The position numbers were made by a program, and so were the translations under genes. From Acetobacteraceae bacterium (lineage in GTDB: Bacteria; Pseudomonadota; Alphaproteobacteria; Acetobacterales; Acetobacteraceae): DNA of 38,170 nucleotides. Shown here piece after piece: positions 22,649-31,257 of this stretch. A model generated the notes under the pieces. It searched no databases. It saw nothing but the letters and a program-made list of their open reading frames with translations, and had not been told where the DNA came from. The stretch spans positions 1 to 38,170 of the forward strand of contig JANYCX010000137.1 in assembly GCA_025360065.1 (NCBI GenBank). Direction: 5' to 3'. How positions within the stretch are numbered: position 1 is the first letter of the stretch; each line of letters begins with the position of its first letter.

Positions 22649-23355
22649 CCGACCTATGCGCCGATTGGGAGCTGCTAATCCAGGCTGAGGGCGACGGTGA
22701 GCTTGATATTGTCGCGACCGCGCGTTTAGCACGCCATGTTGAAACCTGCACGGCCTGCGCGCGGCTGCAAAGCCAGCTGCATGGCCTGTCGCAGCGCATC
22801 CGCGATCTGCCGCGTGACGCCGCGCCAACTCGGCTGGCCGCCGGGTTCCGGGTGGCGCCGGCGCGCCGGCGGTTCGTGCCGGCGTTGGGCGGTTTCGCTG
22901 CTGGCATGGCACTCGCCGCAAGCCTGATGCTGATGGTGACTGCGGGGGCCGATCCCGATGCCGAACTGGTTGCCGGGCATATCCGCGCCTTGCAGCCGGG
23001 GCATCTGACCGATGTGGTTTCGACCGATCAGCACACGGTGAAGCCGTGGTTCGATGGCCGCATCGATTACGCGCCGGATGTGCGGGATTTTCCCGCCGCC
23101 GGCTTTGCGCTGGTCGGCGGCCGGCTCGACTATATCGGAGGTCGCCCGGTAGCGGCACTGGTCTATCGCCACGCCAAACATCCGATCGATCTCTATGTCT
23201 GGCCCGCCTCGGGCGATGCCGCCCCCAGCGTCACCAGCAGCAAGGGATATAATCTGGTGCGCTGGAAAGCGGGCGGGATGGAATATGTCGCGGTATCGGA
23301 CATCACGCCTGACGATATGCGGGCCTTTGCCTTGCTTTGGCTCGGCAAATCATAG
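22645..23355 (+). CDS. zinc-finger anti-sigma factor, membrane-anchored
   Basis: A 236-aa regulator predicted to bind the preceding sigma factor. The N-terminal anti-sigma domain has the zinc motif HVETCTAC (His31, Cys35, Cys38). One membrane helix lies at about 79-100 (PALGGFAAGMALAASLMLMV). The remaining 135 residues would be periplasmic, where they could sense the signal; this part contains FPAAGFALVGGRLDYI and AALVYRHAKHPIDLYVW, a conserved sensor-type block of such anti-sigma proteins. It ends six bases inside the convergent moeA gene. Confidence 0.9.
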   Translation: MTDLCADWELLIQAEGDGELDIVATARLARHVETCTACARLQSQLHGLSQRIRDLPRDAAPTRLAAGFRVAPARRRFVPALGGFAAGMALAASLMLMVTAGADPDAELVAGHIRALQPGHLTDVVSTDQHTVKPWFDGRIDYAPDVRDFPAAGFALVGGRLDYIGGRPVAALVYRHAKHPIDLYVWPASGDAAPSVTSSKGYNLVRWKAGGMEYVAVSDITPDDMRAFALLWLGKS

Positions 23356-24555
23356 CCCGAGCGCGTCGAGCCGGATGATTTCCACCGCCGCGCCCTCGGC
23401 CAGCGGCGGCGCATGCGGCGTCCGCAGTACCAGCGCGTCCGCCTGCGCCATGGTGCGCAACATCGCCGAATCCTGACGCGGGAACGGGGTGACGATCAGT
23501 CCGCCATCGGCGCCCACCGACAAGGTTGCGCGCAAATGATCGGCGCGATGGTCATTGATGGGAACCGGCGCGCCCAACCGGGCTTGCACCGTCGGCGGCG
23601 GCGCAGCGGGCAGACCCAGCAGCACCGCAATCGCCGGCACCAGAAACAAGATCGCGCAGACCAGGGACGACACTGGATTGCCCGGCAATCCCAGCATCGC
23701 AACCGGCCCCAACTGCCCGAACATCAGCGGCTTGCCGGGCCGCATGGCGATCTGCCAAAAATCGATCTTCAAGCCGCGCGCACCCAGCGCTTCCTGCACC
23801 AGGTCATGCTCGCCCACGCTCGCCCCGCCGGTGGTGACTAGCATGTCCATCCCGGCCACTGCGTCGGCGACCGCCATCAACGCCGCGCGATCATCGGCAA
23901 CCACCGGCAGCACCACCGGATCGCCGCCCGCCGCCCGCACCAAGGCGGCGAGCGCGTGGGAATTGGAACTGACAATCCCGCCGGACGGGATCGGCTCCCC
24001 AGGCATCGCAATCTCGTCCCCGGTTGCCAAAATCGCAATCCGCGGTCGCCGCCGCACCGTCACCCAGGGGTGATTGCCGGCAGCGGCGAGGCCGATATCG
24101 CGGGCATTCAGGCGCTTGCAGCTTGGCAGTAGCATGTCGCCGGCGGCAAAATCCTGGCCGGCGCGGCGGATATGGCGGCCGCTTGTGGCGGCTTCGGTGA
24201 TGGTGACCAGATCGCCGTCGCGGCTGGTGTTCTCCTGGATTACCACGGCATCGGCGCCGTCGGGCAGGATGCTGCCGGTGAACAGGCGCAGCGCCTTGCC
24301 CTTTTGCAGCGTGCCGTCCCAGGGGTGCCCGGCCGGCGCACTGCCAACGACATGCAGCGTCGCGCCCAAGGTCGCGTCGGTTGCCATCACCGCGTAGCCG
24401 TCCATCGCCGAGACGTCGCGCGGCGGTTGGGTCAGGCGGGCGTGCACCGGGGCGGCGGTAATGCGGTTCCAGGCCTCGGCGAGCGGCACGATTTCCGGGC
24501 CGGTCGGGCGGAGGCTGGACAGGATGCGGGTGCGGGCTTCGGCGACTGAGATCAT
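23350..24555 (-). CDS. moeA: molybdopterin molybdotransferase MoeA
   Basis: Inserts molybdate into adenylated molybdopterin, the last step of molybdenum cofactor synthesis (401 aa). Landmarks are [32 protein letters not shown], the MoCF-domain block ATGDEI with [22 protein letters not shown] and [11 protein letters not shown]. It is the last gene of the minus-strand run and overlaps moaC by four bases. In many alphaproteobacteria lexA follows moeA; here a convergent anti-sigma gene follows instead. Confidence 0.96.
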   Translation of the reverse strand: MISVAEARTRILSSLRPTGPEIVPLAEAWNRITAAPVHARLTQPPRDVSAMDGYAVMATDATLGATLHVVGSAPAGHPWDGTLQKGKALRLFTGSILPDGADAVVIQENTSRDGDLVTITEAATSGRHIRRAGQDFAAGDMLLPSCKRLNARDIGLAAAGNHPWVTVRRRPRIAILATGDEIAMPGEPIPSGGIVSSNSHALAALVRAAGGDPVVLPVVADDRAALMAVADAVAGMDMLVTTGGASVGEHDLVQEALGARGLKIDFWQIAMRPGKPLMFGQLGPVAMLGLPGNPVSSLVCAILFLVPAIAVLLGLPAAPPPTVQARLGAPVPINDHRADHLRATLSVGADGGLIVTPFPRQDSAMLRTMAQADALVLRTPHAPPLAEGAAVEIIRLDALGL

Positions 24556-25025
24556 GGCTGCCGAAAATCCCCCGACTTGCCGCCCGACTTCGCCACCACC
24601 CGCAAAGCCTCAATCCGCATTCCGCGATCGACCGCCTTGCACATGTCATAAACCGTGAGTGCCGCAACGGACGCCGCCGTCAGCGCCTCCATCTCGACGC
24701 CGGTGCGGCCGGAGGTGCGCACTGTGGCGGTGATTTCCACCACTGTATCGCTGACCGCGATGAGATCGACGGTGACTGCGGATAGGGGCAAAGGGTGGCA
24801 CAGCGGGATCAGGTCGGCAGTGCGCTTGGCGGCCATGATGCCAGCGAGTTGGGCGACGGCGAAGACATCGCCTTTCTTGGCTTGGCCGGCGATGATCGTG
24901 GCCAAGGTCGCCGGCAGCATCACCACCTCGGCGCGCGCGGTGGCCTCGCGGTCCGTCACCGGCTTGCCGCCGACATCGACCATGATCGCGTTGCCGGCGG
25001 CGTCGAAATGGGTGAGGCCGCTCAT
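24552..25025 (-). CDS. moaC: cyclic pyranopterin monophosphate synthase MoaC
   Basis: Forms cyclic pyranopterin monophosphate, early in molybdenum cofactor synthesis (157 aa). The start [33 protein letters not shown] with the catalytic-lysine region, LIPLCHPLP (His77) and the C-terminal [12 protein letters not shown] are all canonical. The ATG at 25025 overlaps the trpC stop by four bases. An upstream extension to 25112 lies inside trpC and is rejected. Confidence 0.96.
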   Translation of the reverse strand: MSGLTHFDAAGNAIMVDVGGKPVTDREATARAEVVMLPATLATIIAGQAKKGDVFAVAQLAGIMAAKRTADLIPLCHPLPLSAVTVDLIAVSDTVVEITATVRTSGRTGVEMEALTAASVAALTVYDMCKAVDRGMRIEALRVVAKSGGKSGDFRQP

Positions 25026-25825
25026 GCCGCCCCCAGCATTGCGCGCGTGGCACCGACCAGATCGGCCTGGCGTAGCAGGCTTTCCCCGACCAGGAAGCGC
25101 TGCACCCCGCAATCGGTGAGGCGGATCAAATCGGCATGGGTTTTCAGGCCGCTTTCTCCGACGACGACGCGATCCGCGGGGACACGCGCGGCGAGTTGCT
25201 CAGTGGTGGCGATGTCGGTCACCAAGGTTTTGAGATTGCGGTTGTTTATCCCGATCAGCTTGGTCTTAAGACGCAGCGAGCGATCGAGTTCGCCGGCGTC
25301 ATGCGACTCGACCAGCACATCCATCCCGAGACCTATTGCAATCGATTCGAGTTCGGCGGCCTGGGCGTCCGATAGCACCGCCATGATCAGCAGCACGCAA
25401 TCGGCGCCCATCGCCCGGCTTTCGTAGATTTGCCAGGGGTCGAGCATGAAGTCCTTGCGCAACGCTGGCAGGGCGCAGCCAGCGCGGGCGGCAGCGAGAT
25501 CGGCCTCGGTGCCGTGGAAATAGGGCAGATCGGTCAGCACCGACAGGCAGGCGGCGCCCCCGGTCTGGTAGGCAGCGGCCAATTCACCGGCGTCGAAATT
25601 CGGCCTTATGGCACCGCCGGAGGGCGAAGCGCGCTTGATTTCGGCGATTAGGCCCATGCTGCCGGAGGTGATCTTGCGATCAAGGGCAGCGGCAAATCCG
25701 CGTGCCGGCGGCAGGGCGGCGATGCGCTGATCCAGCGCCGCGAGGGGCAGGCCTGGCTTGCGGCGGGCGGTCTCCAGGGCGGTATCAGCGCAAATCCGCG
25801 CCAGAACGTCAGGAATTTCGGTCAT
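25022..25825 (-). CDS. trpC: indole-3-glycerol-phosphate synthase TrpC
   Basis: Closes the indole ring in tryptophan biosynthesis (267 aa, single-function form without TrpF). Active-site segments along the TIM barrel are [58 protein letters not shown] and [10 protein letters not shown]. Overlaps of four bases on both sides (trpD upstream, moaC downstream) show tight coupling. Confidence 0.97.
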   Translation of the reverse strand: MTEIPDVLARICADTALETARRKPGLPLAALDQRIAALPPARGFAAALDRKITSGSMGLIAEIKRASPSGGAIRPNFDAGELAAAYQTGGAACLSVLTDLPYFHGTEADLAAARAGCALPALRKDFMLDPWQIYESRAMGADCVLLIMAVLSDAQAAELESIAIGLGMDVLVESHDAGELDRSLRLKTKLIGINNRNLKTLVTDIATTEQLAARVPADRVVVGESGLKTHADLIRLTDCGVQRFLVGESLLRQADLVGATRAMLGAA

Positions 25826-26832
25826 GCGGTGGCCTTGCGTAGCGCGTCGAGTGAAGCCAAGGACGCGCCGGAATCTATTGATTTGGCAGCCATTGCGACA
25901 CCTTCACGCAGGGTGTCTGCCCGTCCCGCGACAATCAGCGCGCCGGCGGCATTGAGCAGCACGGTGTCGCGATAGCCGCCCGTCGAACCTTCCAGCACGG
26001 CTTGCAGCGCGGCAGCGTTGTGGGCCGCATCGCCGCCCATAATGGTCGAAATCGGCGAGACCGGCAGGCCGGCGTCTTCCGGGTGCACCACGAATTCGCG
26101 GATTTCGCCGTTGGCGAGCGCCGCGATCTGGTTGGGGCCGGCGACCGATAGTTCATCCAATCCCTGGCCGTGGACGATCCAGGCATCGGTGCTGCCCAGG
26201 CGCTGCAAGGCTTCGGCCATCGCGCGGTTCCAACTTGGGTCAAACACGCCGGTCAATTGCCGTGTCACCGAGGCGGGATTGGCGAGCGGGCCGAGCAGGT
26301 TGAAAATGGTGCGGGTGCCAAGCTCCACCCGTGGTCCGGCGGCGTGGCGCAAAGCGGCGTGGTGGCGGGGCGCGAACATGAACGCGCAACCGGCCGCCGC
26401 CATGACCGCCGGCAATCGGTCTAGCGGCACATCGACGTTGACCCCGAGGGCGGTCAGCACATCGGCCGCCCCGGTTTTCGAGCTCAGCGCGCGGTTGCCA
26501 TGCTTGGCGACGACAACCCCGCAACCAGCGATCACAAAGGTGACGGCGGTGGAGATGTTGAGGCTGCCCGACGCGTCGCCGCCAGTGCCGACGACGTCAA
26601 TCGCACCTTCGGGAGCGACCACCCTTGTCATCCGCGCCCGCATCGCGCGGACCGCGCCGGCGAGTTCGGCGACAGTTTCGCGCCGCACCCGCATTGCCAT
26701 CACCAGCCCGGCGATCTGGGCGGGGGTGGCTTCGCCGGCCATGATGACGCCGAATGCGTCTTCGGCTTCGGCTTCTGTCAGGGTATCACCGATAGCAACT
26801 TTGGCGAGCGCCGGGCGTAGATTTCCGCTCAT
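25822..26832 (-). CDS. trpD: anthranilate phosphoribosyltransferase TrpD
   Basis: Transfers the phosphoribosyl group of PRPP to anthranilate (336 aa). Conserved elements are the glycine-rich PRPP site [57 protein letters not shown] and the C-terminal half with [10 protein letters not shown]. The start at 26832 lies two bases after the trpG stop. Confidence 0.97.
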   Translation of the reverse strand: MSGNLRPALAKVAIGDTLTEAEAEDAFGVIMAGEATPAQIAGLVMAMRVRRETVAELAGAVRAMRARMTRVVAPEGAIDVVGTGGDASGSLNISTAVTFVIAGCGVVVAKHGNRALSSKTGAADVLTALGVNVDVPLDRLPAVMAAAGCAFMFAPRHHAALRHAAGPRVELGTRTIFNLLGPLANPASVTRQLTGVFDPSWNRAMAEALQRLGSTDAWIVHGQGLDELSVAGPNQIAALANGEIREFVVHPEDAGLPVSPISTIMGGDAAHNAAALQAVLEGSTGGYRDTVLLNAAGALIVAGRADTLREGVAMAAKSIDSGASLASLDALRKATA

Positions 26833-26834
26833 CG

Positions 26835-27431
26835 TTAAGCCACCTTGGCCGGAGCGTTCTGGCCGCGGGCGAGCGCCAGGAAATTCGCCAGCATTTGATG
26901 GCCGTGCTCGCTGGCGATGCTTTCCGGATGGAACTGCACCCCCCAGATCGGCATGGTTCGATGCGCGAGGGCCATGATGATCCCATCCTCGGATTCTGCT
27001 GTCGTTTCAAGGCAATCCGGCAATGTGGCGCGATCAACGATGAGGCTGTGATAGCGGGTGACCGAGACCGGATCGGGAACCCCGGCGAACAGGCCGGTGC
27101 CGTGGTGGTGGATCGGGCGGACCTTGCCGTGCATCGGCGCTCGGGCACGGATCACCTCGCCGCCAAAGGCCTGGCCGATTGCCTGGTGGCCGAGACAGAC
27201 GCCAAGGATCGGGATGCGACCGGCGGCGGCGGCGATCAGGTCGAGGCAAATTCCGGCTTCGGTGGGCGTGCAGGGGCCGGGCGACAGCACGATGGCTTCC
27301 GGGGCCATGGCGAGCGCCTGTTCCACAGTGATGGCGTCATTGCGGCGGACATCGCAGCGCGCGCCGACATCGCCCAGATAATGCACCAGGTTGAAGGTGA
27401 AACTGTCGTAATTGTCGATCAGCAAAATCAT
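26835..27431 (-). CDS. trpG: anthranilate synthase glutamine amidotransferase TrpG
   Basis: The glutaminase subunit of anthranilate synthase, supplying ammonia to TrpE (198 aa). Class I amidotransferase features are [20 protein letters not shown], the nucleophile loop [10 protein letters not shown] (Cys79) and the His-Glu pair in [14 protein letters not shown]. The ATG at 27431 gives the standard N-terminus [11 protein letters not shown]. The partner gene trpE is not in this window; glpK lies immediately upstream with a 29-base gap. The same subunit may also serve folate synthesis, as in some bacteria. Confidence 0.96.
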   Translation of the reverse strand: MILLIDNYDSFTFNLVHYLGDVGARCDVRRNDAITVEQALAMAPEAIVLSPGPCTPTEAGICLDLIAAAAGRIPILGVCLGHQAIGQAFGGEVIRARAPMHGKVRPIHHHGTGLFAGVPDPVSVTRYHSLIVDRATLPDCLETTAESEDGIIMALAHRTMPIWGVQFHPESIASEHGHQMLANFLALARGQNAPAKVA

Positions 27432-27460
27432 GCCGCTATCCTGGGTGTTCCGGGTCAATT

Positions 27461-28954
27461 TTATGCGCTGAGCGTCCGCCGCATTGCGTCCTGCCACCCC
27501 GCATAAAGGGTTTCGCGCCGTGTTGCATCCATGGCCGGCACAAACCGGCGTTGCAGCGCCCAGTTTTTGGCGAATTCTTTCGGCGCCGGGCAGACGCCCT
27601 GGCCGAAACCCGCCAGATAGGCCGCCCCCAACGCGGTGGTTTCGAGCACCGCCGGGCGATCGACCGGGGCATCAAGCATGTCGGCGAGGAACTGCATGGT
27701 CCAATCCGACGCCACCATGCCGCCATCGACCCGCAGCACCGGGGACGCCGTGCCCCCCCAATCAGCCTGCATCGCGGCAATCAGGTCGCGGGTCTGGTAG
27801 GCTACTGCCTCCAACGCCGCGCGCGCGAGTTCGGCCGGGCCGGAATTGCGGGTGAGGCCGAATATCGCGCCGCGCGCCTCCGCGTCCCAATATGGTGCGC
27901 CGAGGCCAGTGAAGCCGGGCACCAGATAAACCGCCTGGTCCGGATCGGCGGACGCGGCCAGCGCCCCGGTTTCCGACGCATCCTTGATGATGCCCAGCCC
28001 GTCGCGCAGCCATTGCACCGCCGCCCCGGCGACGAAGATCGCGCCTTCGAGCGCGTAGGTGCGCTGCCCTTGGAGCTGGCAGGCGATGGTGGTGAGCATG
28101 CGGTTGCGCGATGCGACTGGGGTTGCCCCGGTATTGAGCAGCAGGAAACACCCGGTGCCATAGGTCGATTTGACCATGCCGGGGGTGAAACAGGCCTGCC
28201 CGATCATCGCCGCCTGCTGGTCGCCGGCAATGCCCATGATCGGGATCGGGGCACCGAGGATGGCCACCGCAGTTTCCCCGAACGATCCGGCGCAGTCACG
28301 GATGTCCGGCAGGATGGCGGCGGGGATGTTGAACAGACCGAGCAAATCCGGGTCCCACTGGCCGGTGGCGATGTTGCACAGCATTGTCCGGCTGGCGTTG
28401 GTGGCCTCGGTGGCGTGGGTTTTTCCGCCCGTGAGGCGCCAGACCAGCCAGCTATCGACGGTGCCGAAGGCGAGCTTGCCGGCTTCCGCATCTGCCCGCG
28501 CACCGGGAATGGTGTCGAGCAGCCAGGCGATTTTGGTGGCGCTGAAATAGGGGTCGAGCAGGAGGCCGCTGCGTGCGGTGATCATCGGTTCATGCCCGGC
28601 GGCTTTCAAACTCGCGCAGGCGGCGGCAGTGCGGCGGTCGTGCCAGACGATGGCGGGGGCGATGGCTCGGCCAGTGTCACGCCGCCAGATCACGGTGGTT
28701 TCGCGCTGGTTGGTGATGCCGATCGCGGCGACCTGGGCTGGGTTGCCGCCGGCCTGGGCGAGGGCGTCGCGCAAGGTTGCGACGCTGTCGGCGAAGATAT
28801 CTTCGGGGTCGTGTTCAACCCAGCCATTGGCGGGGAAATGCTGGGGCAGTTCGCGCCGTGCGGTGGCGACCGGGGCGAGTTTGGGGGCGCGGAACGCCAT
28901 GGTGCGGGTCGAGGTGGTGCCCTGGTCAAGGGCGAGGATGAGGTCGCGGGGCAT
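27461..28954 (-). CDS. glpK: glycerol kinase GlpK
   Basis: Phosphorylates glycerol to glycerol 3-phosphate (497 aa, normal length). FGGY kinase motifs are [69 protein letters not shown] and the C-terminal [18 protein letters not shown] with [10 protein letters not shown]. It lies nine bases after the CDP-alcohol phosphatidyltransferase stop, so the two are probably co-transcribed; glycerol 3-phosphate is a phospholipid precursor, which makes the pairing sensible. No glpF, glpD or glpR is present. Confidence 0.97.
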   Translation of the reverse strand: MPRDLILALDQGTTSTRTMAFRAPKLAPVATARRELPQHFPANGWVEHDPEDIFADSVATLRDALAQAGGNPAQVAAIGITNQRETTVIWRRDTGRAIAPAIVWHDRRTAAACASLKAAGHEPMITARSGLLLDPYFSATKIAWLLDTIPGARADAEAGKLAFGTVDSWLVWRLTGGKTHATEATNASRTMLCNIATGQWDPDLLGLFNIPAAILPDIRDCAGSFGETAVAILGAPIPIMGIAGDQQAAMIGQACFTPGMVKSTYGTGCFLLLNTGATPVASRNRMLTTIACQLQGQRTYALEGAIFVAGAAVQWLRDGLGIIKDASETGALAASADPDQAVYLVPGFTGLGAPYWDAEARGAIFGLTRNSGPAELARAALEAVAYQTRDLIAAMQADWGGTASPVLRVDGGMVASDWTMQFLADMLDAPVDRPAVLETTALGAAYLAGFGQGVCPAPKEFAKNWALQRRFVPAMDATRRETLYAGWQDAMRRTLSA

Positions 28955-28963
28955 GGTGGTTCC

Positions 28964-29629
28964 CTATTCGGCCGCCGCCAGCCGCCGGCTTTCGACCCAT
29001 ACCATCCACAGATACATCGCGAAAACGCCGATAAACAGCGGCACGCTAAACATGTCGATCGGCGACAGCGGCCCCAACCCGAAATCCAGCTTCCAATTGC
29101 CGATTGCAAAAGCGGCAAGCGTGTAGCTGGCCAGCGCGATGCGGATTTCGGTCGGCCCGACGCCGAAATAGCTGATCTGGAACACGCCCACCGCGACCGC
29201 GCGGATGAAGGTGTAAAGCGAGGCCAGCCAGTAGCTCAGCAGGCACAAGCATGCTGTATCCAGGCGCATATACGGTGACAGGCCGAGGCCGAAAAAGATG
29301 AAGACCTGCGCCATGATGTCAACGTTATGGTCAACGAAGAAGCCGTAGGTTGGCCGTTCGATTTTGCGCAGCCGGGCGAGATTGCCGTCGAGCGAGTCGC
29401 CGAGCCACGACACCACCAGCCCGAGCACCGCCACCAGCAGGCCGGGCGGCCACCAATGACTGACGACAAAACCCAATCCGCAGCCGAACGCACCGGCCAA
29501 TCCAAATGCCGTCATGTGATCCGGCGTCATCCAGCCTGGCAGTCGCGAAGCAACCGCCAGCATCAACAGCTTTTCCCGCGATGCCAACCAGGATTGATGC
29601 ACCCGGTTGACGATTTTAGCCTCATCCAT
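28964..29629 (-). CDS. CDP-alcohol phosphatidyltransferase family membrane enzyme
   Basis: An integral membrane enzyme of the CDP-OH-P family that swaps CMP of a CDP-activated lipid or alcohol for another alcohol (221 aa, about six helices). The catalytic motif is complete: Asp78, Asp81-Gly82, Ala85-Arg86, Gly96, Asp100 and Asp104, in GDSLDGNLARLRKIERPTYG and FFVDHNVD. The gap between Arg86 and Gly96 is nine residues, one more than the common spacing. The ATG at 29629 has AAAGG upstream. Substrate is unknown; it is not an obvious PgsA or PssA. It heads a minus-strand run ahead of glpK and is divergent from a formyltransferase. Confidence 0.9.
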   Translation of the reverse strand: MDEAKIVNRVHQSWLASREKLLMLAVASRLPGWMTPDHMTAFGLAGAFGCGLGFVVSHWWPPGLLVAVLGLVVSWLGDSLDGNLARLRKIERPTYGFFVDHNVDIMAQVFIFFGLGLSPYMRLDTACLCLLSYWLASLYTFIRAVAVGVFQISYFGVGPTEIRIALASYTLAAFAIGNWKLDFGLGPLSPIDMFSVPLFIGVFAMYLWMVWVESRRLAAAE

Positions 29630-29673
29630 GCGTATAACCTTTGTCGGTGCGCAGATCGGCGCGCCATTGATCG

Positions 29674-29702
29674 GTCATAACCCCAACCAGCCCAAGTTCC
29701 AA
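29674..29702 (-). promoter_or_regulatory. candidate sigma-70 promoter of the phosphatidyltransferase-glpK-trp-moa run
   Basis: On the minus strand TTGGAA (29697-29702) and TATGAC (29674-29679) are separated by exactly 17 bases. This predicts a 5' leader of about 38 bases before the ATG at 29629. It is a match to a loose consensus in a 91-base divergent gap. Confidence 0.35.
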
Positions 29703-29720
29703 CCAATCAGGTATCAATCC

Positions 29721-30518
29721 ATGCGCATCGCGGTCTTCACCCTGGAGGCGCTGGCGGCGGCCGATGCGGTCAGCCGGTTTGTCGCCGGCAATGCCGCGCA
29801 AATCGGCTTTGTCGGCCTATCGGATCCGCATCGGCCGGCAATGGGCGGCATGATGGGGCAAGCCCTGCGCCATGTGCGGCGCTCCGGCCCGGGGTTTCTG
29901 CCCTATCTGATCGCCAATTTTTCGGTGCCGCCAATGGCCAGCGCGCTTGGCCGTGGGCCAGTTCTGCCCGGCGCCGTGGCGCGCCGGCTTGGCATTCCAG
30001 TGCTCAAAATCGCCGATGTGAACAGCCCGGCGCTGCATGAGGCACTGCGGAGGCATCGGATCGATCTGATCCTGTCGTTCCATTTCGATCAGATTTTTCG
30101 CACCGAAACTTTGGCGGTGGCGCCGCTCGGCGGAATGAACATCCATCCGTCGCTGTTGCCGCATCATCGTGGGCCGGTGCCGACCTTGCATGCGCTGGCC
30201 GATGGCGGGCCGTTCGGGGTGACGATCCATCGCCTGGCCGCGAAAATTGATGCAGGCGGGATTCTGGCCCAGGTGATCCTGCACCCACCAGCCGGGCTGA
30301 GCAGCATCGGGCTTGCCGCGTTTGCCCATCTTGCAGCGCTGCCTGCATTGGCGGAGGTGCTCGCCGATCTCGCCGCCGGGCGTGCCACGGCGCATTTGCC
30401 GGCGCTGCTGCCCTATCGCGGCTTTCCCGATCGCGCCGGGTTGGCGCGGATGCGCGCGGCTGGTGTCTGGCCGGCGAACTGGGCCGATATACGCCGGGGC
30501 TTTGCCCGCCGCGGCTAA
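29721..30518 (+). CDS. formyltransferase-fold protein
   Basis: A 265-aa protein with the 10-formyltetrahydrofolate-dependent formyltransferase fold. The catalytic triad is visible: Asn140 and His142 in GGMNIHPSLLPHHRGPVP, and Asp177 in KIDAGGILAQ, 35 residues later, as in Met-tRNA formyltransferase. It lacks the C-terminal tRNA-binding domain of Fmt and has a longer N-terminal region (about residues 40-95, MMGQALRHVRRSGPGFL onward), so it is probably not Fmt. It more likely formylates an amino sugar, amine or lipid headgroup. The ATG at 29721 fits the fold; a longer frame from 29607 would overlap the divergent gene. Confidence 0.83.
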   Translation: MRIAVFTLEALAAADAVSRFVAGNAAQIGFVGLSDPHRPAMGGMMGQALRHVRRSGPGFLPYLIANFSVPPMASALGRGPVLPGAVARRLGIPVLKIADVNSPALHEALRRHRIDLILSFHFDQIFRTETLAVAPLGGMNIHPSLLPHHRGPVPTLHALADGGPFGVTIHRLAAKIDAGGILAQVILHPPAGLSSIGLAAFAHLAALPALAEVLADLAAGRATAHLPALLPYRGFPDRAGLARMRAAGVWPANWADIRRGFARRG

Positions 30519-30538
30519 GCCGGGACGGCTTGGTATTA
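30517..30538. terminator. hairpin between convergent genes, carrying the REP head motif
   Basis: A perfect 6-base stem AAGCCG/CGGCTT (30517-30522, 30526-30531) with a 3-base loop lies between two convergent stops. On the minus strand it follows TAATACCAAG, the head of the repeats beside cas3, and that TAA is the gapR stop. There is no T-run, so termination activity is uncertain. Confidence 0.45.
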
Positions 30539-30811
30539 CATCCCCAACGCGCGGCGATAGACATCAAGCAGGGTCTCCTGCTCCTCGACATCAGCCGGTT
30601 CCTGCTTCCTGATGCGGATCAGCTGGCGGATCACTTTCACGTCATAGCCGGCCGATTTGGCTTCGGCGTAGATGTCCTTGATGTCCGAGCCGAGCGATTT
30701 ACGCTCTTCTTCCAGCCGTTCGATGCGCTCGATCAGGCTGCGCAGCCGGTCAGCACCGATATTGCCCCATTGCGCTCCTTCTTCGGTGGTTTCTTGTGCG
30801 GGGAGCGCCAT
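30536..30811 (-). CDS. gapR: GapR family nucleoid-associated protein (DUF2312)
   Basis: A 91-aa DNA-binding protein. GapR of Caulobacter clamps overtwisted, AT-rich DNA and supports replication and topoisomerase action. The conserved coiled-coil and basic segments are present: LRSLIERIERLEEERKSL, IYAEAKSAGYDVKVIRQLIRIRKQ and the C-terminal LLDVYRRALGM. The ATG at 30811 has AAGGAT nine bases upstream; a TTG at 30817 is not needed. It lies 57 bases after the DUF1244 gene on the same strand. Confidence 0.95.
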   Translation of the reverse strand: MALPAQETTEEGAQWGNIGADRLRSLIERIERLEEERKSLGSDIKDIYAEAKSAGYDVKVIRQLIRIRKQEPADVEEQETLLDVYRRALGM

Positions 30812-30868
30812 CGTCAATATCCTTGTGCCTGCGTCGGGCGGCGGGAGTAGCCCCGGTCGCCATCCCGG

Positions 30869-31174
30869 TCAAGGATGCGATTTGGCGAAGGCGGCCTGCT
30901 GCTCGGGCGTGGCCGCCGCCTGATTTTTCGCCTGCCAGTCCTTATACGGCATGCCGTACACGATTTCACGCGCATCCGGATCGGCAATGGTGATGCCTTT
31001 TGTGGCGGCTTCCTCGCGATACCAACGGCTCAGGCAATTGCGGCAGAACCCGGCCAAATTCATCATATCGATGTTCTGCACGTCGCTCCGTTCGCGCAAA
31101 TGCGCAACCAGTCGGCGGAAAGCCGCGGCTTCGAGGGCCTCGGTGGTGGCGGGGGCGAGCGCGGGGGTGGGCAT
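30869..31174 (-). CDS. DUF1244 domain protein
   Basis: A 101-aa cytoplasmic protein matching the DUF1244 family, common in alphaproteobacteria. Conserved segments are AFRRLVAHLRERSDVQNIDMM in two parts (AFRRLVAHLRERSDVQN, IDMMNLAGFCRNCLSRWY), then ADPDAREIVYGMPYKDW. The two cysteines in GFCRNC are conserved and might bind a metal. AGGAG precedes the ATG at 31174. Function unknown; it may be co-transcribed with gapR. Confidence 0.9.
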   Translation of the reverse strand: MPTPALAPATTEALEAAAFRRLVAHLRERSDVQNIDMMNLAGFCRNCLSRWYREEAATKGITIADPDAREIVYGMPYKDWQAKNQAAATPEQQAAFAKSHP

Positions 31175-31257
31175 GGCGACACTCCTGATAAGACGGCAGA
31201 GATGGTGCGGACGGCAAGATTTTGCCATAGTCTGGCGAAAAGATAACGGAACCAAAC

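Noticed and set aside
27551-29278. A 575-codon plus-strand open frame
   Set aside because: It is antisense to glpK, whose motifs and length are unmistakable. The frame is open only because of strong third-position G/C bias.
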